Of a stretch of DNA of 45,767 nucleotides, positions 12,215 through 21,800 are shown in pieces (within the stretch, counting starts at the first letter, position 1; the number at the start of each line of letters is the position of its first letter). The notes under the pieces were generated by a model. It was not told the DNA's origin, searched no databases, and saw only the letters and a program-made list of their open reading frames with translations. The stretch spans positions 1 through 45,767 of IMG/VR virus record IMGVR_UViG_3300042373_000656; one strand, given 5' to 3'. The stretch is from a virus. Both the position numbers and the translations under genes were made by a program.

Positions 12215-12219
12215 TACCC

Positions 12220-12900
12220 ATGGACGAAAACTCGTTTGAAAATCGACAGGCCAAACTTTGTGCGGCCCTTGTCAAAGCCATTGCGGAACTGGAGGATGTC
12301 CAAGCGGACTCCACCAATCCATTTCATAAAAATTCCTATGCCAGCCTATCGGCTCATTTGAAGCAAATTAAGCCAGTGTTCTCCAAGCACGGCCTTGCTA
12401 TCATCCAATGCCCTGTTGGCATTGACGGTAGCATTGGTGTCCGAACCATTGTCATCCATGAAGATGGCGGCTCGCTTGAAGCGGACTGCACCATCAAGGC
12501 TGACGATAAGATGGACGGTCAGAAGGCTGGCTCTATCATCTCGTACATCAGACGCTATTCGCTGGCCTCCGTGGCGGGTATCGCTACGGCTGATGACGAT
12601 GCAGAGACCGTCCGTGTGGCTAACACTCCTGCCCCTTCCAAGTTCATTCCTAACCCTACCTACACGCCCTCCAGCGGTGAACCCGACTTCACCCTTGCTG
12701 TGCCGTTTGGTAAGGCCAAGGGTACTGCTCTGCAAGACCTGCCTGTGAGCGACCTTGACTACTGGGCGAACAAGTGGGAGCCGAAGCCGTGGGAAAAGAC
12801 TGGTAAGGTCAACCCCAAGGACTTGCTCCTCAAGAAGTCCGCACAAGCCTTGCATGCCATGAAGTCGTCCCAGCCCTCTGGTGACGATGTACCCTACTAA
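12220..12900 (+). CDS. erf: ERF-family single-strand annealing protein, 226 aa
   Basis: ERF superfamily recombinase that anneals complementary single strands. Signatures are NPFHKNSYASLSAHLKQIKP (residues 33-52), KHGLAIIQCPV, and QKAGSIISYIRRYSLASVAG (101-120) followed by IATADDDAE. A Pro-rich linker follows. A C-terminal segment (residues ~160-225) contains AVPFGKAKGTALQDLPVSDL and YWANKWEP, resembling the small DUF3820-like 'FGKxKG' domain, so the protein looks like a fusion. It ends DDVPY, an acidic tip typical of annealases and SSB partners. It works with the RecE-like exonuclease. Leader CCCAAACCCAAAC precedes ATG 12220. Confidence 0.9.
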   Translation: MDENSFENRQAKLCAALVKAIAELEDVQADSTNPFHKNSYASLSAHLKQIKPVFSKHGLAIIQCPVGIDGSIGVRTIVIHEDGGSLEADCTIKADDKMDGQKAGSIISYIRRYSLASVAGIATADDDAETVRVANTPAPSKFIPNPTYTPSSGEPDFTLAVPFGKAKGTALQDLPVSDLDYWANKWEPKPWEKTGKVNPKDLLLKKSAQALHAMKSSQPSGDDVPY

Positions 12901-12907
12901 GTAACTA

Positions 12908-12979
12908 GACCCTGTAGTTCAACGGATAGAACATCTGCCTTCTAAGCAGAGAATCTTGGTTCGATTCCAAGCAGGGTCA
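12908..12979 (+). tRNA. tRNA-Arg (anticodon UCU)
   Basis: Full cloverleaf: acceptor stem GACCCTG/CAGGGTC (12908-12914 with 12972-12978), D arm GTTC-AACGGATA-GAAC, and anticodon stem TCTGC/GCAGA with loop CTTCTAA giving anticodon TCT at 12941-12943. The variable loop is GAAT and the T arm is CTTGG-TTCGATT-CCAAG. CCA is not encoded. It reads AGA (and AGG by wobble), which by eye is frequent in the late genes. Confidence 0.95.
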
Positions 12980-12985
12980 TTTACT

Positions 12986-13228
12986 ATGTACAACAACAAC
13001 AACCCAAAATCTAACACCCTTAGGGCGTGTGCCATGATGCTTGGAATGGATGTCCAAGTACTGGCTAACCTACTCAACTTCTATGAAAGCGAAAAGAAGC
13101 GTTTTGAAAGTGGACAGCCGTCTGGCCTATTTGGTGGGCTGGGCGAAAAAGGGGGGGAAGCAACGGTACATCATGCTGACCCTAAAGGAAGCGGAGGACA
13201 TACTCGCATATATCCGCAAAGAGATTGA
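12986..13228 (+). CDS. Small protein, 80 aa, overlapping the next frame
   Basis: ATG 12986 (MYNNNNPKSN) lies seven bases after the tRNA; the longer frame running back through the tRNA is rejected. The first 50 residues look protein-like and helical (TLRACAMMLGMDVQVLANLL, then NFYESEKKRF). The last 30 are Gly/His-rich and less convincing (GEKGGEATVHH). From 13083 it overlaps a better-looking frame (13083-13262) in the +1 phase, across an A5G7 run at about 13146-13157. Either two genes overlap, or one product is made by frameshift, or the run has an indel. Confidence 0.5.
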   Translation: MYNNNNPKSNTLRACAMMLGMDVQVLANLLNFYESEKKRFESGQPSGLFGGLGEKGGEATVHHADPKGSGGHTRIYPQRD

Positions 13229-13262
13229 TATAATCCCAGAGAGCGTCCGCTACCGTGACTAA
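13083..13262 (+). CDS. Small protein, 59 aa, overlapping the preceding frame
   Basis: ATG 13083 (MKAKRSVLKV) opens a frame whose product looks like a genuine small domain: RLAYLVGWAKKGGKQRYIML, then LKEAEDILAYIRKEI. It overlaps 12986-13228 by 146 bases in a different phase. The strand-helix pattern, with W and KKGGK basic loop, is plausible for nucleic-acid binding, but no family is recognised. Its stop overlaps the GTG of 13255-13410. Confidence 0.6.
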   Translation: MKAKRSVLKVDSRLAYLVGWAKKGGKQRYIMLTLKEAEDILAYIRKEIDIIPESVRYRD

Positions 13263-13410
13263 ATTTAAAAAGCGTAGGCCAGAAATTATGAAGCCAGCAC
13301 TCAAACAACTCACTCCGCACGAGAAGAAAGTCATCGCCACCGTTGGACTTAAGGTGTCCGAAATGTGGAAAGACCTGTTCTCTAGGAACAAATGGAAATC
13401 TCATGAGTAA
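13255..13410 (+). CDS. Small basic protein, 51 aa (GTG start)
   Basis: GTG 13255 overlaps the TAA of the previous frame (GTGACTAA), and the stop overlaps ATG 13403 of the phosphoesterase gene, so the three are packed with coupled starts. A later ATG at 13288 would give 40 residues. Basic and helical: FKKRRPEIMKPALKQL, HEKKVIATVGLKVSEMWKDL. No known family; the location suggests an accessory early protein. Confidence 0.6.
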   Translation: MTKFKKRRPEIMKPALKQLTPHEKKVIATVGLKVSEMWKDLFSRNKWKSHE

Positions 13411-14143
13411 AAGACAAACATTCGTTGCTGTCGGTGATAACCATGGAGACATGGTAGACCACAGCGTAGCCGATAGCCTATTTGATTTTTGTAAGTCGTT
13501 TAAACCCATGCACCGCATCCATCTGGGTGACTGCTTCGATTTTCGTAGCCTAAGAAAAGGGGCTGTCGGAAAGGAAGAAGACGAGTCTCTCTATGAAGAT
13601 GTCTGTGCTGGCAAGGAGTTCATCTCCAAGTTCAAGCCAACCGTATTTCTCTATGGAAACCACGAAGACCGACTCAGTCAAATCATCCACACATCATCTA
13701 ATGGACTTAAACAAGACTATTGCATGGAACTCGACTCCGACATCAAACGCTTTCTCAAGGAGCATGGATGCCGTAAGATTTACGAGTACCATGCTGACGA
13801 GGGAGTTCATGAACTTGGTCCGATTCGCTTCATGCATGGTTACACATGCGGTGTCAACGCTGTGGAAGAGCATGCTAAGCATTATTCGGAGCCAAGAGGA
13901 GCAATCGTCATGGGACACATCCACAGGATTGAGCAGGTCTGTGCCAAGAAGCATGGTGGTGCGGTTGGGTTCTCGGGGGGCTGTCTCTGCAAAAAGGGGG
14001 ATATGGCATACGCTAAGAACAGACTCGCAACCAGCCGATGGGGCAATGGATGGGTTTACGGATTTGTTGAAGGTAAAAACTGGAAAATCTGGCAAGCCCA
14101 CAAAGTTGGGTCCAAATTCATTTACTCCCATTCCGACCTGTGA
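13403..14143 (+). CDS. Calcineurin-like metallophosphoesterase, 246 aa
   Basis: Starts at ATG 13403 (MSKRQTF); an upstream in-frame extension overlaps 13255-13410 and is rejected. All metal-binding motifs of the family are present in order: GDNHGD (11-16), GDCFDF (42-47), GNHEDR (85-90), HGY (145-147) and GHIHR (171-175). The family hydrolyses phosphoesters with two metal ions, including nucleic acids, nucleotides or protein phosphates. In a phage replication locus a nucleotide or DNA-end phosphatase is plausible, but the substrate cannot be read from sequence. Similar enzymes occur beside recombination genes in other phages. Confidence 0.9.
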   Translation: MSKRQTFVAVGDNHGDMVDHSVADSLFDFCKSFKPMHRIHLGDCFDFRSLRKGAVGKEEDESLYEDVCAGKEFISKFKPTVFLYGNHEDRLSQIIHTSSNGLKQDYCMELDSDIKRFLKEHGCRKIYEYHADEGVHELGPIRFMHGYTCGVNAVEEHAKHYSEPRGAIVMGHIHRIEQVCAKKHGGAVGFSGGCLCKKGDMAYAKNRLATSRWGNGWVYGFVEGKNWKIWQAHKVGSKFIYSHSDL

Positions 14144-14418
14144 ACAAAGCGAAACTGAAATTTCTTCAGCAGATTGTGCAAGACTCCTCTGTGGACATCG
14201 TCCCCAAGGGGTGGTTTACATCAGCGGAGTATGGAAGAAGAATCAAAAGGCATCAAAAAACCGCTCAAAGAATGCTCTCAAGCATAAAGCGAACAAGGCC
14301 AGACCTTATAAAGGAAAAAACATTCACCGTAAAAGTCGGAGAAAGAACCTACCCAATTAAACACTACTATGTCGAAAGCGAGAAAAGTAAGCAAAGCCGA
14401 ACTAAAAGAAAACGATGA
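14140..14418 (+). CDS. Small basic protein, possible winged helix, 92 aa (GTG start)
   Basis: GTG 14140 overlaps the TGA of the phosphoesterase gene (GTGA). The sequence GWFTSAEYGRRIKRHQKTAQ, then RMLSSIKRTRPDLIKEKTF, fits a helix-turn-helix followed by a wing (VKVGERTYPIKHYYV). The C-terminus is very basic (SKQSRTKRKR). A DNA-binding role is inferred from this layout. No specific family named. Confidence 0.7.
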   Translation: MNKAKLKFLQQIVQDSSVDIVPKGWFTSAEYGRRIKRHQKTAQRMLSSIKRTRPDLIKEKTFTVKVGERTYPIKHYYVESEKSKQSRTKRKR

Positions 14419-14707
14419 GACTTTTAAGGGATGCGTTTTCCTTGAACCAAGACTTTGGCTTGATTCAGCCATACTTGGCAAGGATGCCTCTACTGGGGGC
14501 ATCATCTACCATAAGCCAACAGTCATCGAATGCTTTGTGGCTAAGGACAACCTTTCGTATGAGCAAGCAGAGGAAATGGTTGACTACAACACGGAACGCT
14601 CGCTGGCCTACATGCCATCGCCACAACCCATCCTTCAAGATGATGATGACCAATACATCGATGAACCGACAGGCGAAGGCGATATATGGACAGAGGACGA
14701 TGAATAG
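14369..14707 (+). CDS. Acidic protein of unknown function, 112 aa
   Basis: Last gene of the plus-strand operon, overlapping the previous one by 50 bases. Basic at the start (MSKARKVSKAEL), then strands and a helix (GCVFLEPRLWLDSAILG; YHKPTVIECFVAKD; LSYEQAEEMVDYN), and a strongly acidic tail (DDDDQYIDE to WTEDDE). The tail is reminiscent of proteins that bind SSB partners or mimic DNA, but this is only suggestive. It faces the lysis genes end to end. Confidence 0.7.
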   Translation: MSKARKVSKAELKENDETFKGCVFLEPRLWLDSAILGKDASTGGIIYHKPTVIECFVAKDNLSYEQAEEMVDYNTERSLAYMPSPQPILQDDDDQYIDEPTGEGDIWTEDDE

Positions 14708-14752
14708 GACTATCCTTACTTGGTAGGTAGCAAGTATGGTAGCCACTGGCAC

Positions 14753-14798
14753 GGACTAGTCCCAACAGCCACAACAACAAAGCCACCTACACTAGTCC
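14753..14798. terminator. Inverted repeat between convergent operons
   Basis: GGACTAGT (14753-14760) and ACTAGTCC (14791-14798) can pair over eight bases around a 30-base loop, in the short gap where the plus-strand operon meets the end of the late block. A bidirectional terminator is expected here. No U-run follows on either strand, so function is uncertain. Confidence 0.3.
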
Positions 14799-15532
14799 TG
14801 CGTACTCGGCAGTTTGCTAGTGCGTGGCTTCCTGTCAATGTGCTTGAAGGCGAAGTACACGCCATACAGTATACCAACGATTAGCATACCTGCAATGGTG
14901 TACCCGAACCAAGGTTGCATCAGCACGGTTGGGATGAAGATTGGAGACATGATGCAACCCATACCAACAGCACCGCACACAGACGCAGTAGGATACCTAC
15001 CCATGAAAATCATACCCGCACACATGAGCATAAAGAAGCCACCGACCCACTTGCATGACGCAGTGATGTCATCGAGCGTCTTCTGAGTTGCCGCTCTCTT
15101 GGCATCTGCCTCCTTCTGTGCGTTTACTAATTCAATCTGTCGTTTTAGCGATTTATTTTCTTCGTTTACTTCTTCTACCTTTTTGTATAATTTGGTACTC
15201 TCTGCTTCAACTTTTAGTGCTACTGCTTTTGAGGCCTGCAATGTTTTTTCATCTTTCAGTGCCTTTTGCATATTTTCAACTTCTGAGGCAGACGGCTCTC
15301 TGATACCAGACAGCCTATTGTAGGTTAGCGTCAAAATATCCTTGGCTGGGCTAGGTGCGGTAATGTCACGGACAACAACTACTCCAGCACCAGCCAGAGC
15401 AATCTCCGACTCAAGGTAATCGATGTAGATTTCATGCTCTGGATTATCAACTACCTCAACCTTAGTTACGGTCTTCTCGACAGGAGCAGACGAGCAACCG
15501 ACAAGTAGAAGGGATAGCAGGGCATACCTCAC
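14792..15532 (-). CDS. Lipoprotein with coiled coil and three C-terminal membrane helices (spanin-like), 246 aa
   Basis: GTG start overlapping the holin stop. It begins with a lipoprotein signal (MRYALLSLLLVGCSS; lipobox LVGC, acylated Cys at residue 13). A long helical/coiled-coil stretch lies at ~85-150 (EVNEENKSLKRQIELVNAQ). Three hydrophobic segments follow at ~162-178, 183-203 and 209-229, and a basic tail (HIDRKPRTSK). Lipid anchor at one end and membrane helix at the other is the plan of unimolecular spanins such as T1 gp11, which fuse inner and outer membranes. Here there are three helices instead of one. Last gene of the late block, next to the holin. Confidence 0.7.
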   Translation of the reverse strand: MRYALLSLLLVGCSSAPVEKTVTKVEVVDNPEHEIYIDYLESEIALAGAGVVVVRDITAPSPAKDILTLTYNRLSGIREPSASEVENMQKALKDEKTLQASKAVALKVEAESTKLYKKVEEVNEENKSLKRQIELVNAQKEADAKRAATQKTLDDITASCKWVGGFFMLMCAGMIFMGRYPTASVCGAVGMGCIMSPIFIPTVLMQPWFGYTIAGMLIVGILYGVYFAFKHIDRKPRTSKLPSTQD

Positions 15533-15837
15533 GACAACTTTCTCCGCACTCTGTCAATCAATCCTTCAAACAACTCTGGAGCAATCGCTCCGCTGATGCT
15601 GTAAAGGACAGACTTAATCATTGGTTCAATGTCCGTGTTAAAAAGGGCAAAGTACATTAGTACGCCAGTGATGCCACCAGCGGTAATGTATCTGCTCCAA
15701 CCTATGAACGAATATCGTTCCTTTGTGAGTAAAAGTCTGGCGAGCATACCAAGTGCTCCCAGCATGGCGATAATCCAACCGCCTTTGTGCAGTTCGTCAG
15801 CGATTTCTCTTAAAGATTTATCTTCCATTGTATTCAA
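15529..15837 (-). CDS. Holin, LydA/phage_holin_3-like, 102 aa
   Basis: Small membrane protein with three likely helices: GGWIIAMLGALGMLARLLL, YITAGGITGVLMYFALF, and MIKSVLYSISGAIAPELFEG. The order ALGxLARLL, GG, then GAIAPELxE resembles LydA-type phage holins. It would permeabilise the inner membrane at the set time. It overlaps the end of the 3706-aa gene; ATG 15828 is an alternative start three codons in. Followed at once by the spanin-like gene. With a Sec-exported lysozyme elsewhere, it may act more as a trigger than as an export hole. Confidence 0.8.
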   Translation of the reverse strand: MNTMEDKSLREIADELHKGGWIIAMLGALGMLARLLLTKERYSFIGWSRYITAGGITGVLMYFALFNTDIEPMIKSVLYSISGAIAPELFEGLIDRVRRKLS

Positions 15838-18800
15838 AGATTGCGGTTACGGCTTCCTGTTCGCTCTTAGTCTTGCTGATTTGAATACCGTTGGGAGAGA
15901 ATACCAAGAAGGTGCTCCTCCAAGCCTTGGCATCAAGGGCTTGCTGGCGAATGATGGTAAAGCCTTCATCGTTTGTGACGGTTGTCCAGTCATTATAGAC
16001 AGGGGTGTTAGACTCACCCATCATAATCGGACCTTCGCTACGGACGGTAAAGGTAGTCTTAGCATCAGCCTTGCTTGCGGCCTTGTCGGGAGGAGGCGGG
16101 GTAAGGTGGTCGGGCATGTTGGCACTGCCACCGACCTCTTCAACGGCCTTAGGCTCAACCGTAGGCATGTTCCTATTGCGTTCCTTGGCGGCAAACAGTT
16201 CCAGTCTGGCCTCGGCAACCTCTTTACGGATTCTCCAAGAGCCGTTTACCTTTTCGTAATCACCGCTATGGATTCTATCCCATGCGTCAGACTCGGGGTA
16301 CAGGATTACCTTACGCTTGTTGTTACCAACTTGGATGAAGGTAGTGTCAGCGTACACGCCAATCTTAGACAGGCTTTCGGTCAAGTTGGTGATGACATCG
16401 GGAGGGATGGTGCCTCCGTGCCTGTCGAAGAACGACTTGGTGAAGGTGCCAAGTTTGTCGGCAGGAAGAACCTCACTGCCAGCCATCTCCTTGGTAATAA
16501 GTGCGGCCTTCTTAAGGTCGTCAGCGAAGAAGCGGATGGCTACCTGTATGCGGTCAAGGTCGGGGGCGGTCATCACATGGGACGGATTGACCTTAAGGTT
16601 TCCATCTTCAGAGGTGTGTCCGTTGAAGAACAACTTGTAAGACTTGCCGTCTCTGAACGCCACGAACATGCCGTTCGGAGTTCTGAAGAAGGTGTCGTTG
16701 GGGTTAGGGTTGACCACGAGCGGGAAGCCCATGTCAGTCCACTGCACTGAGGTAGCGGGGTCGGGTGACAGGAGTTTAAATCCGTCATCAATATCGAGGA
16801 CATTCTGAAGGGCATCGGGTCTGCTCTTCATGAATTGTTCGGTACGACCACGGTAGACCTTAAGTGCGGACTCGGTCTTAGCCAAGTCGATGTAGGTCTG
16901 CTGAACCCTGCGTACCTTGTCTTCCACTTCGGCAGTTCTAGCCAGTTCAATCTGAGCCATCCAGTCTCCAGCCGTGGCTTCAAGGTAGGGCTGTCTTGCT
17001 TCTCTTCTGACATCAAACTCAACCTGCCTTCCCTGTTCCTTAATCTGACCAATCATCTGGTGAAGGAATTTAACCTTCTCTTCTCCCTTAAGGGAAAGGA
17101 AGACAGCCGCATCACGAGGATTGTCGAAGATGGTTCTGAGCGTTTCGGTTTGAGCGTTGAAGAAGGTGCTAAGCATAGCCTTCTCATAGAGTGGATTGTT
17201 AATGAAGTCGGACAGGCTCTTGTAGTTACCAAGGCCAATGTTCACACGCTCAAAGGAGTGAATTACAAAGTCCATCTCTTCGATGGTCAGTTTGTTCCAG
17301 TCGATGTTACCGTACTGGTCGAGGTTCTCTGGTCTGGTCAGTTCAGCAAGACGCTCTTCACCGCTCAGTCTTGCAATGGCATTCTTGGTCTTGTTCTGGT
17401 CAGCCATGGTTGCCTTAACCCAGTGGTGGAACAAGGTGTTCATTTCGTGGATGTTGTACTGCTGGTCAAAGGTCGGCTCCATCTCTTTAACGCCAGCAAT
17501 GTACTCCTGTCTGACAGAAGGCTTGGTCTGGACAAAGTCTGGGTGACCTTCGCTGAACATCTCTGGGAAGAACATGCTTACCAACTTCATGTCTTCAGCA
17601 TCGACTCTGGCTTCACCACCCTTGGCTTGTTCAGCCTTCATTCTCTTGGCGTGTGCATACGCTCTTGCGAACATGTCAATCTGGCGAAGGCCTCGCTGTC
17701 TGCGGATGCCTACATCGATGTTTTCGTTTTCAATGACAGACTTTAGCGTAAGGTTGACACCAGTTTCCGCACCATGCGTCTCACCGTATCTCCAACCGCT
17801 AACCCTTTCTCCACCGACAACGCCAGTGACATCGCTTTCAGAAGTCTTGGGCACAACATCAGAGAAAGTTCCGTCCGCTCTCTGGGTTCTCTGTTCGTAC
17901 AGAGGAACATTCTTAGTAGCAGAAGGAACTCGGGTGTTAGTCTGTGCATCAATAGGAGAAGGCATGGACGAAGCCGCCTTCAAGTCTTGAGGAAGAGGAT
18001 AGATTTCTTCAAACAAATGAGGCAGAACATATCTAAGAGGATGGTTTGAAGGGAAAACCTTGTTAGGGTCATCCTTGATTCCCATTTCTTGGTACTTCTG
18101 TAATGCCTCCGCATCTTCTGCGTTGATGGTAACAAGCCGTTCCTTGACTGCCTTAACAAACTCAGCAGTCTCATGCTTAAGTCTGGTCTGGATGATAAGC
18201 ATGTTTTCGTTCTGGCGAGTGATGTATGCCTCTTCGTACTTGGCCTGTAACTCCTTAGGCATCTTCATGTAGGCATCAAGGAGAGCCTCCTTATTTTTCT
18301 GATGGGTCTTGTTATAATTGGCTTCAATCTTTGCCCAAACTTTTTCCATCTGCTTTGCCCTCTCAACATCATCTGGGAACTGGACTGCAAGTTTACGCTC
18401 AATGTTACCCTTCTGGGTGTAGATGTTAATCTCATCATTGATGAGGGTGTTCATCGCTCTTCTAAAGGTAAGGCCTTCTGGGGTGAGGTCGTGGCTCATG
18501 TCAAAGCCGTCAACACCACGGAGGTTTAGGTCAGCATCGTCAGCCATCTCCTTCTTCGTGAGTTCATGGTCAGCCTTTTCAAACTTAGTGTTGTCCTTAA
18601 GCAACTGCTCAAGGCTCACTCTGTTCGGATTGCTTTCATCCATGGTAGACCTGTACAGGTCAGTCATGTCAGACAGACTTCTCTTAAATCTCTGGTGAAG
18701 TTCGTGAGGGCTGGTGTATTCCTCCATGACCCAGCGACCAGACATCGAGTCCCACTTTTCAATGGGAAGGTATCTGGAGAGGGTGAAGTAGTCAGCCTTG

Positions 18801-21800
18801 GGTTCAAGGTTCTGAACAACATCGGCTTCGTACTGGCTGAGTGCGGTATCGGTATCGATTTCCTTGGCCTTTGACTCGTCAATCTTCAACTGAAGTTCAT
18901 ACTTTCTGGCCTCCTCGGGGGTCATCTGCTTAACCACGCCACGCTTCTTGCCGATTCTGATTTTCTCAAGAGGGTTCATCACCCTGTTGTTAATCTTACC
19001 ACCTCTGGCGGCTTGTAGTTGGTCTTCAAGCAACTCGATTTCACGCTCAAGACGGATATAGTCATCGCCCTTAATCTTTTCTTGAAGAGCGTTAAGCGTA
19101 TCCTCAAGTCCGAAAGGTCTTACCAACTTGTCGCTGGCAACGCTTGCTTGACGGATTGCGTTGTTGATTAGGTCGGTAACAGCATCCTTAGGAAGTGCAC
19201 CTCCGCTGGCAATCTGGTAGTCGGCATGCTCCATGCCAGCACCTCTCGGCTGGTACTCTAGCAGGAATTTTTCGTGCTCAAGAATTTCTGGCACATCCTT
19301 AAACATGCCGCTCTGAATGATTTTCTTTTGTACATTCTTGTCACGAAGGAAGCCACGCTTAGCCAAGAAGATTAGGTGGCTGTCTCTCTGCTCGGTAAGG
19401 ATATCAATCTCAATGTTGTTCTCCTTAATGGCTTCCTGCAAACCAGTCTTGGTGGTAGCAATCTTTCTTCTCTTAAGTTCTTCAAGGTATTCCTTGTTGA
19501 TTTCCTGCAACTTCTTCAACTTCTCACGGATGAGGGCAGGGTTTTCCTTAAGCACTCTGGCTACACGCTTACGCTCCTCGATGAAGGCTGGCTTAATCAT
19601 CTCGCCAAACTGTTCGCTGAGTCTGGTAGCAACTCCTTGAATTTTCTGGAAGGAGGCGGTCTCGGGGTCAGTCATCTGACGCATCCACTGTCTCAACTCC
19701 TTGGTACTCTTGAAAGTATCAACTCTTTCAACAGACAGGAACTCTCCGTTCTCTCTGAACCTAATCTTAAACACATCGCCAAGGGTCTTAAACGAAGTGC
19801 CACCGCTTGTCTGTTCAATCTGGTTAATCAGAGGACCAGTGTTGGTCTTGCTGTCCTTCTTGTTTCTTCTGACGGCACTAATCTTAGACTGATTGGAGTC
19901 GGAAGTGACAAGAATCATGTCTCCAAACTTATAAACGGCAAGGTCTCTAAAGTCTCTTTGACTGTTGGGAGACGACTGCTCCGTCTTAGTTTCGATAATC
20001 TTCGGTTGATTGGTCTCAGACTGGGGCAGGTTGGGATTGTAATCTGGATTATCAATCGCTCGCCTAACCTTGGAGACACTGCGAGGGTCAAGATACTTAA
20101 TGTCAGTTTCTGCCTCGATGAGGTCAATGAGGGAGCGACCAGCAACTGCATCAAGCCTCTTCAAAGACTGGAATACAATGTCGCTGGAATTGTTCTGGTG
20201 CAGGTCAAGGATGGCAAGACGCTTGGCCTCGGCAACATTGGTAAACACACCACCAATCTGGTTTCCGTTGGGCTGGTGTACCGTATATTTTCCAGTAGTA
20301 GAAGGGAAGGTAAGCCGCTTAATGGTCTGCATACCTTGATGGTTTTGAATCATGTCATCAAAACTTCTGAAGGTTTCAGACTGGGTTTCACCTCTAAGGA
20401 ATCTGTCCTTGTCCCACATAAAGTGGTAGCCTTCTCCACCCTCAATCACTCCCAGTTCGGAAGCAGGAACAACGGTGATACCCTTTGCATCAGAGGGGAA
20501 CGCAGACCGTCCAGCGTACATGCTCTTTTTGTCAAAAGTAAAAATGCTACGCTTGGGGTCGAACTCAAACGGAGAGTCGTAGATGTTATCCACGAACATG
20601 ACATAGGCAGGTTTGCCGTTAGCCATTAAAATCTGACCGTTCTTACCCTTGGTGCTAACCTTGTTCTCACCCTTAGCCCACTCACGAATTTTCTTGGCGT
20701 GAGGAGAAGAGTTAGGCTGAAGCCACTGCCAGATTTTGTCGGGTCTGATGTTGTTAGCATCGCCCCAAAGTTGCTCAACCTGTTTCGGGGTAGCCAGAGC
20801 AAGGTCAGCAATGTTCTGGTCAGTCCACTCGCTGAAGTCCATCTTGGTCTTCTGAGCAAGTTCCTTTCTGAGACCCTCGATTGCGGTTCTTACACCATAC
20901 TCTCCAACAAACTTATCACCAGCACCTCTTCCAGTAATCTCAACCGTGACAGGCTGGAAACTCATAGAGGACGGAAGTTTGATTTTGTTAAAATTAAGTC
21001 CGATGGGATTAGCAGGAGGTTCGTAAGCCTTAATGTAGTGACCAGAGGTAGGCAGTTCTGCACGAACCAGCGGACCTTGGGCTTCTACTCTTCCCAACTT
21101 ATCGTAGGTAGTGTACTCGTGGGACTCCTTCCAATTCAGCGAATGAAGACCATGCTTAAGGATGTCAGCCGCCGCCGCTCGCAGGTTGGTATTGGTCTGG
21201 TTATAGGTTCTCGTGAACGAAGCGGTGACTTCATTAAGTCTGGCCTTGGCGGCAGGGTCTGTCTTTGCGGCAAGTTCCAACTGCTTTGAGATGGCTTGCA
21301 TCATGACCACAAGTCTTTCGGTGCTACCCTTCATGCCAGCAGTACCCTTCAACTGGCTCACGGCACTGTAGGCCGCATCAAGCATGTCGTAGTTCTTCTT
21401 GAGTTCTCTGCCAGATTGACGCTTTTCGACAACCTCTTCAGCACCACGCTGTCTGGCTTCGGTAGCAGTCAGTTGGGCTTCGGTGCCATCAGAGAGTCTG
21501 TAACGAGTCTTGGCTTCGACAGCACCAAGGATATTTTCGGCAACATCGTAGACCTCATATGCCGTCAGTGCGGTAATCAATTCCTCTTCAAGAGCCTTGA
21601 GTTCGCTTTCATACCTGCTCTGCATCTGCTCTCTACCTGCCGCTGACTTTTCAAACTGTTCTTTTCTGTCAACGGCTCTCTTTCTTAGGGCGTGTTTACG
21701 CTTCCAGTGGTCCATCAAGGCCGCATCAACCATGTCAAGGTGACGCTGGACAATGTCGGGCGGCAGTTCACCGCTAGCCCTGTACTTAGCGTACTCGGGG

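Noticed and set aside
12956-12985. Extended start of the 80-aa gene inside the tRNA
   Set aside because: The tRNA folds perfectly over this sequence, and ATG 12986 is available directly after it.
8610-14707. Lysogeny module in the accessory region
   Set aside because: No integrase, excisionase, partition genes or repressor of CI type was found; the recombination genes belong to replication and repair.
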